Part shown: one piece after another, positions 4,346 to 7,935 of the stretch
Layout: each line of letters opens with the position of its first letter
How positions within the stretch are numbered: position 1 is the first letter of the stretch
DNA from: Treponema sp.
Lineage (GTDB): Bacteria; Spirochaetota; Spirochaetia; Treponematales; Treponemataceae
Assembly: GCA_022510885.1 (NCBI GenBank)
Contig: JAFLSP010000044.1
Location: 3,871 to 11,805 of the forward strand
Direction: 5' to 3'
DNA: 7,935 nt
Made by a program: the position numbers and the translations under genes
Notes under the pieces: generated by a model
The model's input: the letters and a program-made list of their open reading frames with translations, nothing else
Database searches by the model: none
Told to the model about the DNA's origin: nothing

Positions 4346-6246
4346 GCCATCATCTTGCGCAACAGCCGTGCGTCCGCGTGAGTCGGATTGAGCGAAAGGC
4401 AGTATTCGAGCGAGAGCAGCGCGCCGTCCCGGTCGCCCGTGTCATTCTGAATCACGGCGGTGCGATAGAGGATGTCCGCCTTGGCGTTACTGCCGCGCGT
4501 CCTGCCTGCCGCAAGCCCGTACAAAGCAAGCGCATCCTTTTTTTCGCCCATACTGCTGTACATCATCGCCAGATTAATTGCAGACACGGGCGATGACACC
4601 GGCGAAATAGACGTAATCTGCGCGCGCGCGCTATTGCGGTGCAGACCGCCCGTCTCAAAGAGTACGTACTCGTACAGACGGCGGGCAGCGGTCACGTTAC
4701 CGTCACGCAATGCAAAATATGCCGCGCACTCGCCCTCCCAAATTTCCATGCCGTGCACGCCTTTTGCCGCGCGGTCGCCGAACGTCCCGCGCAGGATTTC
4801 CGGTGGAATCACGGCGGTCGGAATTACCCGCTCGCCACCGAATACGTCAATCCGTACATCGGGAGCGGCGGGTTGCTCGTTATTCTCCAGGCGATAGCGT
4901 GCATCCAGATAATTCGTGAACAGCCGACGCGCGTCCTCAGTCTGCCCGTTGTCCAGCAACTCATGGACGGCAAGCTGCACCAACTTGGGCGGATACAGGC
5001 TTCGTCCTCGCTCGTTCTCTTCCAGAGCTTTCCAGATATATGCAATTCTCGCCGTCGTGGTCAGACCGGGATTATCCTTTTCATACAACAGAATCTGCGC
5101 GACCAGCAAATCTTCGTCTTTTTCGCCCGTTGCATCCTGCTGTTCGGCAAGCACGGTGTTCATGCGGGCAAGCGCGTCACTCAACAGAATCTTGGGACGG
5201 TCGTCATAGGCTTGCATGGCATGGGTGCGGAATTCCGTCAGCCGAAGCGTCCGCTCCAAATCAGTCATTTCAGGCGGCAATGAACTTTCGTAGGCAAAAC
5301 GGGCGTAGGTAATCAGCCCAGGCACATACGAGCGCGCATTCGTCACTACGTCAAAAATCAAATCATAGGCATGCTGATAGTTCTTCTTTGACTGCTCCCA
5401 CAATGCGGAATTCACCTTGACAGACGGAGGAATCTCCGCCGAATGCTCGCCCTTATACTGCAACACTACTTGCCGGGACCGCGCCGCGCTGTCCCGGTCG
5501 TCGAGCATCATGTAGGCATCGCTCGCCAGTTCCGCAGCAGCAGGGAGCAGGACCTCGCTGTGAATTTTGCTCAAATTGTCCAAACAGCGGTCATAGTTTC
5601 CAGCATCGTACTGCACGTATGCCCAAAACAGTTCTTCCGCCATCGAACGTGTCTCGTCGGGCTGCAAGGCTGCCGCGCGGTGATAGTCGCCCTGCAACAG
5701 ACTCACGAGCGCGCTGTTCATCAGCCAACGTGTATTCTTCGTGCCGACGTAGGCATCGTAATACACCGAAGCGAGCGCAGTCTCGTACCAGCCGCTGTCC
5801 TTGAGCAAGCCTTCTGCTTTTTTGAGCGCCGCCTCGGCATACAGGGAGCCGTAGCGCGTCTCGGCAAGAATACGGCTTCGCTCAATCGCCTCGTCCAGGC
5901 GGTTCTCGCGAAGCAAAAACTGCGTATACACCGCCGCAAGTTCGGCATTATTGCGCAGGGCATTCAGACCGTTTCGTAAGACCGTTTCTGCACGGCGACG
6001 CTCGCCCAAGGTCACATAGCGACGGTAAATACCAAGCCGCGCGAACGCGCTGAACGCCTCTTTTTCGGCCTTTTTGAGCAGACGCATTGCATCCGCAGTC
6101 TGCCCCTGCCGAATGTATGCATCCACGTCGTCAAGCTGTGCGAGAAATGATTGCCCGTCAGACCGTGTACACGAAAAAAGAAAAACGCTCGCCACGCACA
6201 GGCAGAGCGCGATTCCGAGCCGTTTTTGCATTGCGTTGCATATCAT
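4339..6246 (-). CDS. Putative TPR-repeat lipoprotein
   Basis: A 635-residue protein, not recognised as a characterised family. The N-terminus is a lipoprotein signal: a basic MQKR stretch, a hydrophobic core and the lipobox LFSC, with Cys26 as the acylation site, followed by TRSDGQ. The rest is almost wholly alpha-helical with tetratricopeptide-like helix pairs, for example near 37-200 and most clearly in the last 80 residues (INLAMMYSSMGEKKDALALYGLA and ILYRTAVIQNDTGDRDGALLSLEYCLSLNP). Such proteins act as scaffolds in the periplasm or at a membrane; no enzyme motif was seen. The ATG at 6246 lies 2 nt after the nusB stop codon, so translation is probably coupled. A second ATG at 6231 gives a more typical signal peptide and cannot be excluded. 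Neither has a Shine-Dalgarno sequence. It is last in the SurA-like/nusB unit. I recall a hypothetical protein at this position in T. pallidum. Confidence 0.8.
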   Translation of the reverse strand: MICNAMQKRLGIALCLCVASVFLFSCTRSDGQSFLAQLDDVDAYIRQGQTADAMRLLKKAEKEAFSAFARLGIYRRYVTLGERRRAETVLRNGLNALRNNAELAAVYTQFLLRENRLDEAIERSRILAETRYGSLYAEAALKKAEGLLKDSGWYETALASVYYDAYVGTKNTRWLMNSALVSLLQGDYHRAAALQPDETRSMAEELFWAYVQYDAGNYDRCLDNLSKIHSEVLLPAAAELASDAYMMLDDRDSAARSRQVVLQYKGEHSAEIPPSVKVNSALWEQSKKNYQHAYDLIFDVVTNARSYVPGLITYARFAYESSLPPEMTDLERTLRLTEFRTHAMQAYDDRPKILLSDALARMNTVLAEQQDATGEKDEDLLVAQILLYEKDNPGLTTTARIAYIWKALEENERGRSLYPPKLVQLAVHELLDNGQTEDARRLFTNYLDARYRLENNEQPAAPDVRIDVFGGERVIPTAVIPPEILRGTFGDRAAKGVHGMEIWEGECAAYFALRDGNVTAARRLYEYVLFETGGLHRNSARAQITSISPVSSPVSAINLAMMYSSMGEKKDALALYGLAAGRTRGSNAKADILYRTAVIQNDTGDRDGALLSLEYCLSLNPTHADARLLRKMMAK

Positions 6247-6248
6247 AG

Positions 6249-6665
6249 TTAATTTTCGACTGTCTTTTTGATATTGTCAAGCACCGCGTTGATAAACTTA
6301 TATGAATCGTCTTGTCCGTACTCTTTCGCGATTGTGATTGCCTCGTCAATCACAATCGAGGCGGGAATGTCCCTCTGATACACGAGCGCATAAACACTCA
6401 TCCGCAAAATCGCGAGCGAAACTTTGTTCACGCGACCGAATTCCCACCCGTTCAAATGCTTGGCAATCCGCTCATCAATGTCCGACTGATGCTCCGCCAC
6501 GCCAACAATGAGCATTCGCGCGAACGCACCGCTTTCCTCATCGACTGGCTTGCCTTTGTCGTTCTCTGCCCATGCCAGTTTGAGCACATCATCGAGCGGA
6601 TTACCGCCAATATCCCAAGAATACAGACCTTGGAACGCAAGAACCCTACCTTTCCGCCGCGACAT
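6249..6665 (-). CDS. nusB: Transcription antitermination factor NusB
   Basis: A 138-residue all-helical protein of normal length. NusB binds the boxA RNA of ribosomal operons with NusE (ribosomal protein S10) and keeps RNA polymerase from stopping early. Family features seen: the basic N-terminus RRKGRVLAFQGLYSWD, the middle HLNGWEFGRVNKVSLAILRMSVYALVY, IPASIVIDEAITIAKEYGQDDSYKFINAVLDNI near the end (family usually reads FVNGVLD; here FINAVLD). The ATG is 3 nt after the stop of the SurA-like gene, with only a weak GAG in front, so coupling is likely. The stop is 2 nt before the lipoprotein ATG. Confidence 0.95.
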   Translation of the reverse strand: MSRRKGRVLAFQGLYSWDIGGNPLDDVLKLAWAENDKGKPVDEESGAFARMLIVGVAEHQSDIDERIAKHLNGWEFGRVNKVSLAILRMSVYALVYQRDIPASIVIDEAITIAKEYGQDDSYKFINAVLDNIKKTVEN

Positions 6666-6668
6666 ACT

Positions 6669-7748
6669 CTACCAATTGAGCAACTTGTCGAGCGCGTCAC
6701 CCGTTTTCTTACGGTCAACGTTCTGCGGCGTGTCCAAAGCCTTTGTGATATCCTGCACAGCGGCAATCAAAAACTTACTTTGCATCTGCTGCGTCAGAAA
6801 TTGCTCGATATACTTGTATACGGTAAACGTCGTATCCGGCTGCACCACATCACTCAAGCCAAGCAGCTTTACGCCGTACTTCTCCCGAACCGCATAAAAT
6901 TGAAAGTTATCTGCGGTCTCGTTCAGATTTGAAATGTAGCCTACGTCACGGCTGAACAACTCCATCAACTCTTGATAACTGATGCCGAGCTGCTGCGCGT
7001 GCTGTGCCGTCTTGCTCACGATTAAATCACCGCCCTGATACGACGTATCGTTCGCCATGTTCGCTTTGATGCTGTCATAGGTCAGTTTTTTCGCTTTTAA
7101 ATCGGAAAGAAGCGAATCGCCCTTTGACTTTGCGGCGGCGTTGTTCTTGCCGTCTTTCGGCACAATGACCAAAAAGAGCTTCATCATGTCGTTCCACACG
7201 AACGAAGCCTTGTTCAGTTCATAGAACGAGCGGATTTCTTCATCCGTAGGCGCGACGTTGCGGATTTCGTTCTGCTTTTGGCTGAGCACGTACTGCTGCG
7301 CGAGCAACTGATTTTTGAGGAACGCCTTGTAGTCGGCGACGTTCATACCGACCTGCTGCTTCATGAAATCGTCCAAGGACATTCCCGTCTGCTGTTTCAC
7401 GATGTCGGCAAACTGCGCCTCAGTCACCTGCTGACCGACCTGCTGGCTCACGCTCTGCAAAAAATACTGGTTCACCTGCGAGTCGGTAATCGACATGCCC
7501 GCTTTCTGCGCGGCCTGCACCACCAGCTTCTCATCGATGATGGCGGCGAGGATGTCCTTTTTCTGCTCAACCGTAAACGACGAAATACCGTTCTGCTTTT
7601 GGTACATCTCCACGCGCGTTTTCAGGTTGCGGAGCGTAATTGTCTCCGACTTATTGAGCTTCACCACGGCGAGCGGCTGCAGATCGTTCTGCGCAAATGC
7701 CACCGCAGCAGCAAGGAACATCGCAAGTCCAAGAACTGTTCGTTTCAT
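6669..7748 (-). CDS. SurA-like secreted chaperone with degenerate parvulin domain
   Basis: A 359-residue secreted protein. The signal peptide has MKR, a hydrophobic core and a likely cut after AFA (17-19). Residues 30-170 match the SurA N-terminal chaperone fold: VVKLNKSETITLRNLKTRVE, then ILAAIIDEKLVVQAAQKAGMSITDSQVNQYF. Residues 170-280 sit where a rotamase (parvulin) domain belongs. The usual HIL strand reads LFLVIV (191-196), with no histidine, and only GGDL (239-242) is retained, so prolyl isomerase activity looks lost. A periplasmic holdase for outer-membrane proteins is the likely role. I recall a T. pallidum homologue, Tpn39b or basic membrane protein, beside nusB. An ATG 33 nt upstream is in frame. 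GAGGG placed 8 nt before the ATG at 7748, plus the intact signal peptide, support the shorter form. First gene of the nusB unit. Confidence 0.85.
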   Translation of the reverse strand: MKRTVLGLAMFLAAAVAFAQNDLQPLAVVKLNKSETITLRNLKTRVEMYQKQNGISSFTVEQKKDILAAIIDEKLVVQAAQKAGMSITDSQVNQYFLQSVSQQVGQQVTEAQFADIVKQQTGMSLDDFMKQQVGMNVADYKAFLKNQLLAQQYVLSQKQNEIRNVAPTDEEIRSFYELNKASFVWNDMMKLFLVIVPKDGKNNAAAKSKGDSLLSDLKAKKLTYDSIKANMANDTSYQGGDLIVSKTAQHAQQLGISYQELMELFSRDVGYISNLNETADNFQFYAVREKYGVKLLGLSDVVQPDTTFTVYKYIEQFLTQQMQSKFLIAAVQDITKALDTPQNVDRKKTGDALDKLLNW

Positions 7749-7835
7749 AGCCAATACCCTCGTATGTCTTGCCGACATCACAAACCTTAAAACAGTTTGA
7801 ATGCTCGCTTGTTACAACAGCGGATAACAAAACCG
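7749..7835 (-). other. Spacer between alaS and the SurA-like gene
   Basis: This 87-bp gap holds the GAGGG Shine-Dalgarno sequence of the SurA-like gene (7761-7757). A 5-bp stem, AGCGG/CCGCT, starts in the alaS stop codon (7837-7819 on the minus strand) but lacks a T run, so it is a poor terminator. A TTGTAA with a weak TGTTTT 17 nt downstream is the only promoter-like pair seen and is not convincing. Cotranscription with alaS is possible. Confidence 0.4.
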
Positions 7836-7935
7836 CTATTTTTCCAGCGGCAAGCCACCGGAAATCACTGCGCGGATTCTGCGCACGCCCGCAGACGAGC
7901 TTTGCTCCTTGGTGATTTTGAATTCGCCGATTTGC
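7836..7935 (-). CDS. alaS: Alanyl-tRNA synthetase, C-terminal end only (partial)
   Basis: The last 32 codons of a gene that enters from the right edge and stops at a TAG (7838-7836). The visible residues include IGEFKIT and AGVRRIRAVI, which match the GxFKI...E...AAGVRRIEAVTG motif near the end of the AlaRS editing domain. AlaRS charges tRNA-Ala and clears mischarged serine or glycine. In E. coli about 190 further residues follow, including the C-Ala domain; here the protein stops about 10 residues later. I recall similarly short AlaRS (about 595 residues) in Borrelia and Treponema, so this is probably a natural form, not a broken gene. The motif's usual EAVTG reads RAVIS. Only the tail is visible, so the call depends on this motif and on recalled gene order. 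Confidence 0.75.
   Translation of the reverse strand, partial: QIGEFKITKEQSSSAGVRRIRAVISGGLPLEK

Noticed and set aside
4639..5283. A 214-codon open frame on the + strand inside the lipoprotein gene
   Set aside because: The minus-strand gene is unbroken with helical repeats and a lipobox. The + frame lacks a ribosome site and domain features.
7749..7781. Eleven-residue longer N-terminus of the SurA-like protein
   Set aside because: It would put basic, non-hydrophobic residues before a normal signal peptide and place the GAGGG ribosome site inside the gene.

Overview
The window looks like chromosomal core sequence from a spirochaete of the Treponema type. Four things suggest this: a groES without groEL; the gene order groES / TPR lipoprotein / nusB / SurA-like periplasmic protein / alaS tail, which I recall from Treponema pallidum; an AlaRS that ends right after its editing domain; and a short RpoD-family sigma factor next to groES. 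The assignment rests on recalled synteny and protein character, not on a search.

Left part, + strand. Bases 1-57 hold three GTCGC-type mini-hairpins with a period of about 23 nt. They run into a perfect 22-bp hairpin (53-103) ending in a short T run, probably the terminator of a gene to the left. Next come a double-YggT membrane protein (145-738), whose promoter predicts a leaderless mRNA, and recG (772-2901), which also has no Shine-Dalgarno sequence. The last 13 bases of recG overlap the end of the convergent sigma-factor gene.

Middle. A group-2-like sigma-70-family sigma factor (minus strand, 3731-2889) and groES (plus strand, 3987-4262) diverge from a 255-bp AT-rich region. This region is the most interesting part of the window. 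The sigma-factor gene has a full match to the sigma-54 (RpoN) -24/-12 promoter, overlapped by a plausible housekeeping promoter. The predicted start points fall just upstream of a strong Shine-Dalgarno sequence. The rest of the region holds a candidate groES promoter, a 9-bp inverted repeat, a GTGTCA/TGACAC palindrome and an 11-bp-period direct repeat. This suggests an RpoN-to-second-sigma cascade like RpoN-RpoS in Borrelia, placed back to back with a chaperonin gene.

Right part, minus strand. A partial alaS (tail only) is followed by a tightly packed unit: SurA-like secreted chaperone, nusB and a TPR lipoprotein, with gaps of 3 and 2 nt. It ends at a strong hairpin terminator shared with groES. 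The unit joins a periplasmic folding factor and an envelope lipoprotein to a transcription antitermination factor. No tRNA, rRNA, insertion sequence, CRISPR array or phage gene was seen.
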